Assembly: GCF_024105665.1 (NCBI RefSeq)
Contig: NZ_JAAAMK010000001.1
Location: 1 to 64,000, forward strand
Source of the DNA: Aliihoeflea aestuarii
GTDB taxonomy: Bacteria; Pseudomonadota; Alphaproteobacteria; Rhizobiales; Rhizobiaceae
Reading direction: 5' to 3'
Length of the DNA stretch: 64,000 nt
Position 1 is the stretch's first letter; each line of letters starts with the position of its first letter. Below, one piece after another: positions 56,227 to 64,000 of the stretch. The notes under the pieces are model-generated. The model was not told where the DNA came from, ran no database searches, and saw nothing but the letters and a program-made list of their open reading frames with translations. The position numbers were made by a program, and so were the translations under genes.

Positions 56227-56477
56227 GGCTGCACTCCTACGTTCTGTAAAAACTCTCGAACAGCACGAACCGCCCATCGTCTCGTGTCCGGAGATGGATG
56301 CGGTCGATGAACGAACAATGTCTGCCCGTTCATGTCGAATCGCACTCGCGAGCCGCTTCCTTTGCTCATTTCCGCACCTACCGAAGAAAGAAGGGACTCG
56401 ATATCTCGCCACTTGATCGAACCGCTGACAGGCTCCGAGAAAACGGCAACCAATGTTTTGCGGTTTCTTCCATTCAT
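56223..56477 (-). CDS. hicA: HicA-type mRNA interferase toxin
   Basis: 84 residues starting NGRNRKTLVAVFSEPVSGSI, then IKWRDIESLLSSVGAEMSKG, GSGSRVRFDMNGQTLFVHRP and a C-terminal helix VRAVREFLQ. Size, order and the HicB partner support the call. The usual catalytic His after the Gly-Ser motif is replaced (GSGSRVRF); some HicA lineages share this. Confidence 0.85.
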   Translation of the reverse strand: MNGRNRKTLVAVFSEPVSGSIKWRDIESLLSSVGAEMSKGSGSRVRFDMNGQTLFVHRPHPSPDTRRWAVRAVREFLQNVGVQP

Positions 56478-56592
56478 CGTCAGACCCTTGCTACCGTGAT
56501 TGGCACCCTGCAAACTGACAGCAGGAGCATTAGCGGGGCCCGACTCGTCGCCCATCCAGTGGACCAACTTCCACCGGTATCTTAGTATCAAA

Positions 56593-56606
56593 TATTGATA
56601 TCAATA
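56593..56606. promoter_or_regulatory. Palindrome just before mccB
   Basis: TATTGATATCAATA is a perfect 14-base inverted repeat, 13 bases before the mccB ATG. It may be an operator, or part of the divergent hicA promoter. It falls where a ribosome site would be expected; no strong one is seen. Confidence 0.5.
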
Positions 56607-56618
56607 CAGGTATTGTCA

Positions 56619-58226
56619 ATGCCCGTCATCAACTCGAAGATTTCCACATCCTCCGACGCCTTCAAGGCGAATGCCGACCTCATGCGCGAACTTGTCGAGC
56701 AGATGCGCGACAAGGCCGAGGAAATCGCGCTCGGCGGCTCGGAAGAGGCGCGCGAGCGGCATGTGTCGCGCGGAAAGCTCCTGCCGCGTGACAGGCTGGC
56801 GCAGTTGCTGGACACCGGCGCGCCATTTCTCGAGATCGGGCAGTTCGCCGCGAACGACATATATGGCGGCGATATCGCCTCTGCGGGGCTGATCGCCGGG
56901 ATCGGGCGGATCGAGGGGCGCGAGGTGATGGTGGTCGTCAACGACGCGACCGTGAAGGGCGGCACTTATTACCCGCTGACGGTGAAGAAGCATCTGCGCG
57001 CGCAGGAAATCGCGATCGAGAACAATCTGCCCTGCGTCTATCTCGTCGATTCCGGCGGCGCGAACCTGCCCAATCAGGACGAGGTGTTTCCCGATAAGGA
57101 ACATTTCGGCCGGATTTTCTACAATCAGGCGAACATGTCGGCGGCCGCCATTCCGCAGATCGCCTGCGTGATGGGGTCGTGCACGGCGGGCGGGGCTTAT
57201 GTGCCGGCGATGTCGGACGAGACCGTCATGGTCAAAAATCAGGCGACGATCTTTCTCGGCGGCCCGCCGCTGGTGAAGGCGGCGACGGGTGAAGTCGTCT
57301 CGGCCGAAGACCTCGGCGGCGCGGACCTTCACACGCGCGAATCCGGCGTTGCCGACCATTATGCGGTCGACGATGCGCATGCGCTCGCAATCGTGCGACG
57401 GATCGTCAGAAACCTCAATCGGAAGAAGGACATCGGGCTCGACACTCGCGAGGTTCTACCGCCGGTTCATGCGCCGGAGGAAATCTACGGCATCGTTCCG
57501 CAGGATACGCGCCAGCCATACGACGTGCGCGAGATCATCGCCCGCGTCGTGGATGGTTCCGAGTTCGACGAGTTCAAGGCGAATTACGGCACGACGCTGG
57601 TCACCGGCTTCGCGCATCTTTACGGCATGCCGGTCGGCATCATCGCCAATAATGGCGTGCTGTTCTCCGAAAGCGCGCAGAAAGGTGCGCATTTCATCGA
57701 ACTGTGCTGCCAGCGCAAAATTCCGCTGGTCTTCCTCCAGAACATCACCGGCTTCATGGTGGGGCGCAAATACGAGGCGGGCGGCATCGCCAAGGACGGC
57801 GCAAAGCTCGTCACGGCCGTCGCCACGGCCAAGGTGCCGAAGGTGACCATGATCATCGGCGGCTCATTCGGCGCGGGCAATTACGGCATGTGCGGGCGCG
57901 CATATTCGCCGCGCTTTTTGTGGATGTGGCCGAATGCGCGCATCTCCGTCATGGGCGGCGAGCAGGCCGCGACCGTGCTTTCCATCGTCAAGCGCGAGGG
58001 CATCGAGCGGCGCGGCGGCACATGGAGTGCGGAGGAGGAAGCCGCGTTCAAGAAGCCCATTCTCGACAAGTTCGAGACGGAGGGTCACCCGCTCTATTCG
58101 TCCGCGCGGCTTTGGGACGACGGCATCATCGACCCGGCGCGCACCCGCGAAGTGCTTGCGCTGTCTCTTTCGGCCGCGCTCAACGCACCGACCCCCGACA
58201 CGAAATTCGGCGTCTTCCGTATGTGA
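56619..58226 (+). CDS. mccB: 3-methylcrotonyl-CoA carboxylase, carboxyltransferase subunit
   Basis: 535 residues. Two crotonase-type halves: acyl-CoA site ([20 protein letters not shown], then [16 protein letters not shown]) and biotin site ([19 protein letters not shown], then [20 protein letters not shown]). The NQDEVFPD and NITGFMVG segments are typical of methylcrotonyl-CoA rather than propionyl-CoA carboxylase. It carboxylates 3-methylcrotonyl-CoA with the biotin subunit at 61216. Confidence 0.94.
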   Translation: MPVINSKISTSSDAFKANADLMRELVEQMRDKAEEIALGGSEEARERHVSRGKLLPRDRLAQLLDTGAPFLEIGQFAANDIYGGDIASAGLIAGIGRIEGREVMVVVNDATVKGGTYYPLTVKKHLRAQEIAIENNLPCVYLVDSGGANLPNQDEVFPDKEHFGRIFYNQANMSAAAIPQIACVMGSCTAGGAYVPAMSDETVMVKNQATIFLGGPPLVKAATGEVVSAEDLGGADLHTRESGVADHYAVDDAHALAIVRRIVRNLNRKKDIGLDTREVLPPVHAPEEIYGIVPQDTRQPYDVREIIARVVDGSEFDEFKANYGTTLVTGFAHLYGMPVGIIANNGVLFSESAQKGAHFIELCCQRKIPLVFLQNITGFMVGRKYEAGGIAKDGAKLVTAVATAKVPKVTMIIGGSFGAGNYGMCGRAYSPRFLWMWPNARISVMGGEQAATVLSIVKREGIERRGGTWSAEEEAAFKKPILDKFETEGHPLYSSARLWDDGIIDPARTREVLALSLSAALNAPTPDTKFGVFRM

Positions 58227-58374
58227 CGGATTTTTTTGCGGAACCGGAACGCCGGCCATCCGTTCTGCACTGGCATGGACTCATTGTCAGCCCGTGCAGG
58301 GTGCCGTTCGGCATCGCAGGGGAGCCGACGCATAGCCGTGGGCTTGAATTTTTCATTGCTCACCGGGGCCGGCA

Positions 58375-61029
58375 ATGTACCGCATCATTCTTTCCGCGAT
58401 CATCCTCCTGATCGGAATTTCACTCGCAGGTCAGGGCGCGTGGCTCGCCTCGCTGGGCGGGTCCTGGTTCTACGTCATCATGGGCGTCGGGCTGATCATA
58501 TCGGCCGGACTCCTGTGGGACCGCCGGCCGACGGGCCTCTCCGTCTATGCGCTGACGCTGCTTTTGACCCTTGGCTGGGCGCTTTGGGAATCCGGCTTCG
58601 ACTGGTGGGCGCTTTCGGCGCGCGGCAGCCTGCTGGTCGCGCTCGGCGTGCTGCTTCTCCTGCCGCCCATGGTGCGCGCCATGCACCCGCCCGGCCTGCC
58701 GCAGGCCGTCTACGGTCCGAACAGCGCGACGCTCGCCTTCGCGCTTCTCATCAGCGGTCTGGTTGCAGCCGGTTCGATCTGGTTGGAGCCGCGCGATCAG
58801 GACGGCACGTTCTCCGCCCAGCAGATGGCGGGTCTTGCGGTCAATGAAAGCACTGTCGACGAGGGAGAATGGGTCGCCTATGGCCGCACCGCCGCTGGAC
58901 AACGCTATTCGCCGCTGACGGACATAAATCCGCAAAACGTCGCCGACCTGGAAGTTGCCTGGACCTATCAGACCGGCGAAATTCGTAGCGGCGCAGACCC
59001 CGAAGAGACGACCTATCAGGTCACGCCGCTCGTCGTTCAGGACATGATGTATATCTGCACGCCGTTCGGCACGGTCATTGCGCTCGATCCGGTGACGGGT
59101 CAGGAACGGTGGCGGTTCGATCCGCAGCTCCAGCAACCACCGACGCCGACGACGCAGCACATGACATGTCGCGGCGTTTCCTATTTCGACGGGACGGATC
59201 TGGTCGCGGTTGCCGAAGAGCAGACCGAGGTTGCGCCCGCGCCACCCGCCACGGAAGGCGGCGAGCCGGCAGCGGACGCGGACACCGCAACAGACGAGAC
59301 CGCTCAGGAGCCCGTTGTCGCCGACGAGGTCGCGCCTGCCGAAGAACGCCCGGCACTGTCCAACGACGAGCGGCTGGCGCTGAGCGTCGAATCCGTCACT
59401 CGGCAGGCTGCCGGCGTCGCGCAGAACGTGGTGACCGGCGAAGCGGAAGCAGGTGCGGAAAATCCGACCGTCACGCGCGAGGAGGATGGGTACGTCAATC
59501 AGGACGCTGCGTGCCTGCGCCGCATTTTTGCACCAACATCCGACGGTCGCCTGATTTCTCTCAGCGCCGAGACCGGCGAAATCTGCGCCGGATTCGGCGG
59601 TGAGGACGGCACCATCAATCTGTGGGCGAACATGCCGAATGTGACGCCCGGCTCGACCTATACGACATCGCCGCCGGTCGTGACGTCGTCCGTCATCATC
59701 GTGGGCGGTGCGGTCAACGACAACGATTCCACCACATCGCCCTCGGGCGTCATTCGTGGTTACGACATCTGGACGGGCGAACTCGTCTGGAACTTCGATT
59801 CCAAGAACCCCGACGCGACCCAGCCGATCGCCGAGGGCGAGACCTATATGGAAAACTCGCCCAACATGTGGAGCATTGCGAGCTACGATCCCGATCTCGA
59901 CCTCGTCTACCTGCCGATGGGCAATGAATCGCCGGACCAGTACGGTGCGGATCGCGGCGAGGAAACGGAGCGGTTTTCATCGTCGGTGACCGCACTCAAC
60001 GCGTCGACCGGCGAAGTCGCATGGGTGTTCCAGACCGTTCATCACGACCTTTGGGACTATGACGTTCCCGCGCAGCCCGCGCTGATCGACCTGACCATCG
60101 ACGGCGAGACCGTGCCCGCTCTGGTGCAGCCGACCAAGCAGGGCGACATCTTCGTGCTAAACCGCGAAACCGGCGAGGCGGTTCATGCCGTCGCAGAAGA
60201 ACCGGCGCCGCAAGGTGCTCTTGGCGACGATTGGACCGCGCCGACGCAGCCGCATTCCTCGGTCAGCTTCCGGCCCGAAGCGCTGCGTGAAAGCGACATG
60301 TGGGGTGCAACGCCGATCGATCAGGCCGCGTGCCGCATCGCCTATCGCCAGATGCGCTACGAGGGCGCTTTCACGCCGCCCTCCGAGGAAGGCACGATCG
60401 TCTATCCGGGAAATTTCGGCGTGTTCAATTGGGGTTCGGTCGCGGTCGATCCCGAGCGGCAGCTTCTCTTCGGCATGCCGGTCTATCTGGCCTTCACCAC
60501 CACGATGGTCCCGCGTGAGGACGAGGAGACGCGCGTCGTCACCGACGAAGGCGGTCCTGTCTTCAACGAGAATTTCGGCGCGCCCTATGCCGCGAAGATG
60601 GGACCGTTCCTGTCTCCGATCGGACTTCCGTGCCAGCAGCCAGCCTGGGGATATATCGCGGCCGTCGACCTGACGAGCGGCGAGACGATCTACAAGCGGG
60701 TCAACGGCACGGTGCGCGATCTGTCGCCCGTTCCCCTACCCCTCAAGATGGGCGTGCCGGGAATCGGCGGACCGATCGTGACGAAGGGCGGCGTGGCGTT
60801 TCTTTCCGGAACGCTCGATTATTTCGTGCGTGCCTACGACCTCCAGACCGGTGTCGAAATCTGGCAGGACCGCTTGCCCGCAGGTGGTCAGGCGACGCCC
60901 TCGACCTATCGCGGCGCGGACGGCAACCAGTATCTCGTCGTCGTCGCAGGCGGCCACGGCTCCACCGGCACGAGGGCCGGCGACTACATCATCGCATACC
61001 GGTTGGGCGCCGGCTCCACTGCTCAATGA
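58375..61029 (+). CDS. Membrane-bound PQQ-dependent dehydrogenase (glucose/quinate type)
   Basis: 884 residues. Five predicted membrane segments fill the first 140 residues, followed by an eight-bladed PQQ propeller (GEWVAYGRTAAGQRYSPLTD, then LVWNFDSKNP, TVHHDLWDYDVPAQPALIDL). It oxidises a sugar or cyclic alcohol in the periplasm and passes electrons to ubiquinone. An acidic Ala/Pro/Glu-rich insert of about 100 residues (about 276-375) interrupts the propeller. It lies between mccB and mccA, unrelated to leucine breakdown. Confidence 0.9.
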   Translation: MYRIILSAIILLIGISLAGQGAWLASLGGSWFYVIMGVGLIISAGLLWDRRPTGLSVYALTLLLTLGWALWESGFDWWALSARGSLLVALGVLLLLPPMVRAMHPPGLPQAVYGPNSATLAFALLISGLVAAGSIWLEPRDQDGTFSAQQMAGLAVNESTVDEGEWVAYGRTAAGQRYSPLTDINPQNVADLEVAWTYQTGEIRSGADPEETTYQVTPLVVQDMMYICTPFGTVIALDPVTGQERWRFDPQLQQPPTPTTQHMTCRGVSYFDGTDLVAVAEEQTEVAPAPPATEGGEPAADADTATDETAQEPVVADEVAPAEERPALSNDERLALSVESVTRQAAGVAQNVVTGEAEAGAENPTVTREEDGYVNQDAACLRRIFAPTSDGRLISLSAETGEICAGFGGEDGTINLWANMPNVTPGSTYTTSPPVVTSSVIIVGGAVNDNDSTTSPSGVIRGYDIWTGELVWNFDSKNPDATQPIAEGETYMENSPNMWSIASYDPDLDLVYLPMGNESPDQYGADRGEETERFSSSVTALNASTGEVAWVFQTVHHDLWDYDVPAQPALIDLTIDGETVPALVQPTKQGDIFVLNRETGEAVHAVAEEPAPQGALGDDWTAPTQPHSSVSFRPEALRESDMWGATPIDQAACRIAYRQMRYEGAFTPPSEEGTIVYPGNFGVFNWGSVAVDPERQLLFGMPVYLAFTTTMVPREDEETRVVTDEGGPVFNENFGAPYAAKMGPFLSPIGLPCQQPAWGYIAAVDLTSGETIYKRVNGTVRDLSPVPLPLKMGVPGIGGPIVTKGGVAFLSGTLDYFVRAYDLQTGVEIWQDRLPAGGQATPSTYRGADGNQYLVVVAGGHGSTGTRAGDYIIAYRLGAGSTAQ

Positions 61030-61089
61030 CGTGACGCCTCCTTTCGGGACAGCTATAAGGCGGCGAGGTTTCGGCTTCGCCGCCTTACA

Positions 61090-61202
61090 GAGCATGATGC
61101 AGCCAAGTGGAATCACTTGGCGTCGCAGACATGTGGCAAAATAAGAGTTGGACCATGATGTCGCCCGAAAACCGGTCCCCACTTTTCGGCATCATGGTCT
61201 AG
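61090..61202. repeat. RIME-like palindromic intergenic element
   Basis: Two inverted repeats: CCAAGTG and CACTTGG around GAAT, and GACCATGAT (61151) with ATCATGGTC (61191). The phrase CCCGAAAACCGG followed by CCACTTTTCGG is familiar from Rhizobium intergenic mosaic elements. It fills the gap between the PQQ dehydrogenase and mccA. Confidence 0.8.
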
Positions 61203-61215
61203 ATTCGGAGGGTTC

Positions 61216-63180
61216 ATGTTCACGAAAATCCTGATCGCCAATCGCGGCGAGATTGCTTGCCGCGTCATCGAGACAGCGCGGCGCATGGGCATTGCGACGG
61301 TCGCGGTCCATTCCGACGCGGACCGCAATGCGCGGCACGTCGCGATGGCGGACGACGCGGTTCATATCGGCGCATCGCCGGTTGGCGAAAGCTACCTCGT
61401 CGGCGCGCGGATCATCGAGGCGGCGAAAGAGACCGGCGCGCAGGCGATCCATCCGGGCTACGGGTTCCTGTCGGAAAATCCGGAGTTCGTTGATCAGGTC
61501 GAACGGGCTGGCCTCGTCTTCATCGGGCCATCGGCAGCTTCCATTCGCGCAATGGGCCTGAAGGACGCGGCCAAGCGGTTGATGGAAAAGGCCGGTGTGC
61601 CGGTCGTGCCAGGATATCACGGCGAAGCGCAGGAACTCGTCGTCCTGTCCTCCAAGGCACAGGAGATCGGCTTTCCGGTGCTGATCAAGGCGCGGGCGGG
61701 CGGCGGCGGCAAGGGCATGCGGCTCGTCGAGGACCAGGCGTCGTTTCCCGAAGCGCTGGCCGCAGCGAAGCGCGAGGCCAAGGGATCGTTCGGCGACGAC
61801 CGGGTGCTGGTCGAAAAATACGTGTCCAAGCCGCGCCATATCGAGGTTCAGGTCTTCGGCGACAATCACGGCAATGTCGTCCATTTGTTCGAGCGCGACT
61901 GCTCGGCGCAGCGCCGTCACCAGAAGGTCATCGAGGAAGCCCCTGCCCCCGGCATGGATCAGGCGATGCGGGTGGCGATGACATCGGCGGCCGTCAAGGC
62001 GGCAAAGGCGATCCGCTATTCGGGCGCCGGAACGATCGAATTCATCGTCGATGCGTCCGACGGTCTGCGGCCCGACCGCTTCTGGTTCATGGAGATGAAT
62101 ACGCGGCTTCAGGTCGAGCATCCGGTGACCGAGATGATCACCGGCGTCGATCTGGTCGAGTGGCAATTGCGCGTCGCCGCCGGTGAAGCGGTTCCGATGC
62201 GCCAGGAGGAGATCGGCATCGAGGGGCATGCCGTGGAGGCGCGGCTTTACGCGGAAGATGCGAGCCGCGATTTTCTGCCGGCGATCGGCACGCTTCATCA
62301 TCTGAAATTTCCCGAGCGGCTTCACGCGCCGGCCGAGTTGAGGATCGATACCGGCGTGCGCGCTGGCGACACGATCAGCCCCTTTTACGATCCGATGATC
62401 GCCAAGGTGGTCGTGCATGCGAAGGACCGGCAAACGGCGTTGACGGGCCTGGTCGAGGCGCTCGACGCCACGCAGGTCGCCGGCTCCATCGTCAATGCAA
62501 GGTTCCTGGCGGCGCTCGCATCCGATGCGGACTTCGCCGCCGGCAATCTCGACACCGGGCTGATCGGGCGCAAGCAGACCGAACTGACGCGCCCCGACAA
62601 AGCGAGCCCGCGCGCCGCAGCCATCGCCGCGCTCGCCGCTGCGGGGGCGCCTGCAAAGGTGAGCGGCGACCCGTGGTCGGAACTGGTCGGCTATGGGCAT
62701 TTCGGCGGCCTTGCAAAATCCGTGCGCCTTCAGGCCGGCGAGAACACGCTTTGCGCCAGCGTCACCGCCCGCCCGGAAGGGCGTTACGAGACGGACATCG
62801 ATGGCGAGCGCTTCGTGCTTTCCGAGGCTGATCGTGCGCGAGCTGCGCTCTGGAAGGGCCATGTCACCGTGTTCGACGAGGCCGGCAGCCATGATTTCAT
62901 GCTCGACGACCCATTCGCCCGGGCCGAAGACGCGGCAGGCGGCGGCGATGCCTTGCGCGCGCCGATGCCCGGCCTCGTCAAGATGGTGCGCGCGAAAAGC
63001 GGCGAAGAGGTGCGCAAGGGGCAGGCCCTGCTGGTGCTCGAAGCGATGAAGATGGAACACACCATCGCCGCGCCGCATGACGGCATCGTCGCCGAGATCG
63101 TCGAGGAAGGCGCGCAGGTCACGGACGGCACCGTGCTCGTGCGGTTCGAGGAAACGGCGGCGATGACCGAGCCGGCCTGA
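61216..63180 (+). CDS. mccA: 3-methylcrotonyl-CoA carboxylase, biotin-containing subunit
   Basis: 654 residues. Biotin carboxylase domain (ILIANRGEIACRVIETARRM, then KARAGGGGKGMRLVED and ERDCSAQRRHQKVIEEAPAP), a linker domain, and a C-terminal biotin carrier with the biotinyl Lys in LEAMKMEHT. GGAGGG lies before the ATG. It loads CO2 on biotin for the MccB subunit. In related genomes it follows mccB directly; here 3 kb separate them. Confidence 0.94.
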   Translation: MFTKILIANRGEIACRVIETARRMGIATVAVHSDADRNARHVAMADDAVHIGASPVGESYLVGARIIEAAKETGAQAIHPGYGFLSENPEFVDQVERAGLVFIGPSAASIRAMGLKDAAKRLMEKAGVPVVPGYHGEAQELVVLSSKAQEIGFPVLIKARAGGGGKGMRLVEDQASFPEALAAAKREAKGSFGDDRVLVEKYVSKPRHIEVQVFGDNHGNVVHLFERDCSAQRRHQKVIEEAPAPGMDQAMRVAMTSAAVKAAKAIRYSGAGTIEFIVDASDGLRPDRFWFMEMNTRLQVEHPVTEMITGVDLVEWQLRVAAGEAVPMRQEEIGIEGHAVEARLYAEDASRDFLPAIGTLHHLKFPERLHAPAELRIDTGVRAGDTISPFYDPMIAKVVVHAKDRQTALTGLVEALDATQVAGSIVNARFLAALASDADFAAGNLDTGLIGRKQTELTRPDKASPRAAAIAALAAAGAPAKVSGDPWSELVGYGHFGGLAKSVRLQAGENTLCASVTARPEGRYETDIDGERFVLSEADRARAALWKGHVTVFDEAGSHDFMLDDPFARAEDAAGGGDALRAPMPGLVKMVRAKSGEEVRKGQALLVLEAMKMEHTIAAPHDGIVAEIVEEGAQVTDGTVLVRFEETAAMTEPA

Positions 63181-63273
63181 TCATCCGCAAATGTGATCGC
63201 CTCCGCTCCGTCTTCTCGGGAACGTGTGGAATTCATCGTCCGTTATTGCCGGTGACTTCAACGGAGGATTACC

Positions 63274-63708
63274 ATGCGCACTCTTGTCCTGACGGCGTCA
63301 GCCGTCGCTCTGTCCTGTTCGTTTGCGTTCGCGCAGACGCCCCCGCCTCCGCCGCCTGACGCCGGCCCCACCGCAGAGGATCCGGGCGGTCCGCCTCCGC
63401 CGCCACCAGGCGAAGACATGCCTGAATCGGAGCTCGATGCGGGCGGCGACGGCGGTCCCGGCCATGAAGCACGAGGCGGCGGTCCGCGTCATGAGATGCG
63501 CGGCGGTCCCGGTCCCCGCCATCACATGAGACCTGGAGGACCGCGCGGCGGGCCGGGCTGGCGCGCGATGCGTGCGGGCCCCGAATTCAAGGTCGAGATC
63601 GATGAGGATGGCGGCGTGAAGGTCGAGGTCAAGTGCGGCGTGCGCGAGGAAGCGCGCGGCTGCGCGGACATCACCATGGAACTGCTCGATCGCGCCCTCG
63701 GCAACTGA
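63274..63708 (+). CDS. Secreted proline- and glycine-rich protein
   Basis: 144 residues with a signal peptide (LVLTASAVALSCSFAFA). The mature part has two poly-proline runs, a His/Gly/Arg-rich middle (GPRHEMRGGPGPRHHMRPGG) that might bind metal, and a compact end with two Cys (VKCGVREEARGCADI). No family recognised. GGAGG precedes the ATG. A bidirectional terminator follows. Confidence 0.75.
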   Translation: MRTLVLTASAVALSCSFAFAQTPPPPPPDAGPTAEDPGGPPPPPPGEDMPESELDAGGDGGPGHEARGGGPRHEMRGGPGPRHHMRPGGPRGGPGWRAMRAGPEFKVEIDEDGGVKVEVKCGVREEARGCADITMELLDRALGN

Positions 63709-63730
63709 TCGACCGCTGTCATCGCTGAAC

Positions 63731-63767
63731 GAAAAAGGGCCGCTGCATATTGCAACGGCCCTTTTTC
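63731..63767. terminator. Bidirectional Rho-independent terminator
   Basis: GGGCCG(C)TGCA pairs with TGCAACGGCCC with one bulge; the stem is flanked by AAAAA on the left and TTTTT on the right. It serves the secreted-protein gene on the plus strand and the convergent Sel1-like gene on the minus strand. Confidence 0.92.
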
Positions 63768-63823
63768 ATCGCTTCCCTGTATATGGCCCGGCGGGTTTTC
63801 CCGCTCTGTCGCCGAAAATCAGA

Positions 63824-64000
63824 TCAGTGGGTGGTCATCCATTCGCGCGCCTCGCGCAGCGCCTTGGCAATGTCGCCCTTGGACATGGAGGCCGAAAGCT
63901 CCTGCCGCACGAGTACCGCACGGTTGCTGCCCTTGATGGCGGCGATGTTGAACCACTTGTGCGCGGCGACGACGTCGACGTCGCAATCGCGACCGGTCGC
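63824..64000 (-). CDS. Sel1-repeat-like protein, C-terminal part
   Basis: 58 residues before the stop; the 5' end lies beyond the window. VVAAHKWFNIAAIKGSNRAV resembles a Sel1 repeat (AHKWFNLAA-type), and ALREAREWMTTH ends a short Hyphomicrobiales protein I recall. Function unknown. Confidence 0.7.
   Translation of the reverse strand, partial: ATGRDCDVDVVAAHKWFNIAAIKGSNRAVLVRQELSASMSKGDIAKALREAREWMTTH

Noticed and set aside
61192-63078. 628-codon frame opposite mccA
   Set aside because: Antisense to mccA, with shadow-frame composition.

Overview
The window is about 64 kb of GC-rich alphaproteobacterial chromosome. The order rpoZ-rsh-pyrE-acpS-lepB-rnc-era-recO, the alphaproteobacterial porin, the short dispersed palindromes and the leucine-catabolism genes next to metH point to the Hyphomicrobiales (Rhizobiales), perhaps a Phyllobacteriaceae-like genus. 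The genus is an inference from gene order and protein style only.

Layout. 286-2876: an ATP-grasp (RimK-like) ligase overlapping a GNAT/C39-peptidase fusion. 3119-5759: MscS channel, LysM protein and MFS carrier. 6598-14082 (minus): core operon from rpoZ and rsh through pyrE, acpS, lepB, rnc, era and recO to a thioesterase. 14297-19508: NYN protein, family-5 uracil-DNA glycosylase, smpB, dapA and a lytic transglycosylase. 19602-21341: small secreted protein and a porin. 21769-21859: tRNA-Ser(GCT), whose 3' end is the attachment site of a 10.5-kb integrated element (21844-32406). 32501-37427: arsenic resistance cluster. 37571-42994: accessory region with a DUF1835 protein, a PAAR/DUF3396 type VI-like module and gene debris. 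43019-50134: gamma-glutamyltransferase, a cobalamin riboswitch followed by glycine betaine demethylase gbcAB, an aminotransferase and a serine hydrolase. 50212-53961: metH. 54080-63180: leucine/isovalerate catabolism (TetR, ivd, mccB, mccA) interrupted by hicBA and a PQQ-dependent dehydrogenase. The window ends in a partial Sel1-like gene.

The most interesting observation is in the integrated element. If the two att copies (16 identical bases) are rejoined on paper, the int gene is followed, with an ATGA overlap, by a 103-codon open frame that crosses attP and ends on the start codon of the replication-like gene at 32118. That gene in turn overlaps the next one. In the integrated state this frame is cut: its start stays beside int and its body, left without any start codon, lies at the right end. 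Integration therefore seems to disconnect the replication and structural genes from the int promoter. The replication-like gene carries three 23-bp iteron-like repeats, and two arrays of dyad sites flank the early region. A plus-strand pair encoding a Cas2-fold-like protein and a Trypco2-like protein sits in the element as possible defence cargo.

Other points worth attention: a B12 riboswitch before betaine demethylase, a 20-bp perfect palindrome before metH, the RimK/GNAT-C39 pair, and a split leucine operon. Functions are assigned by reading motifs; no database search was possible.
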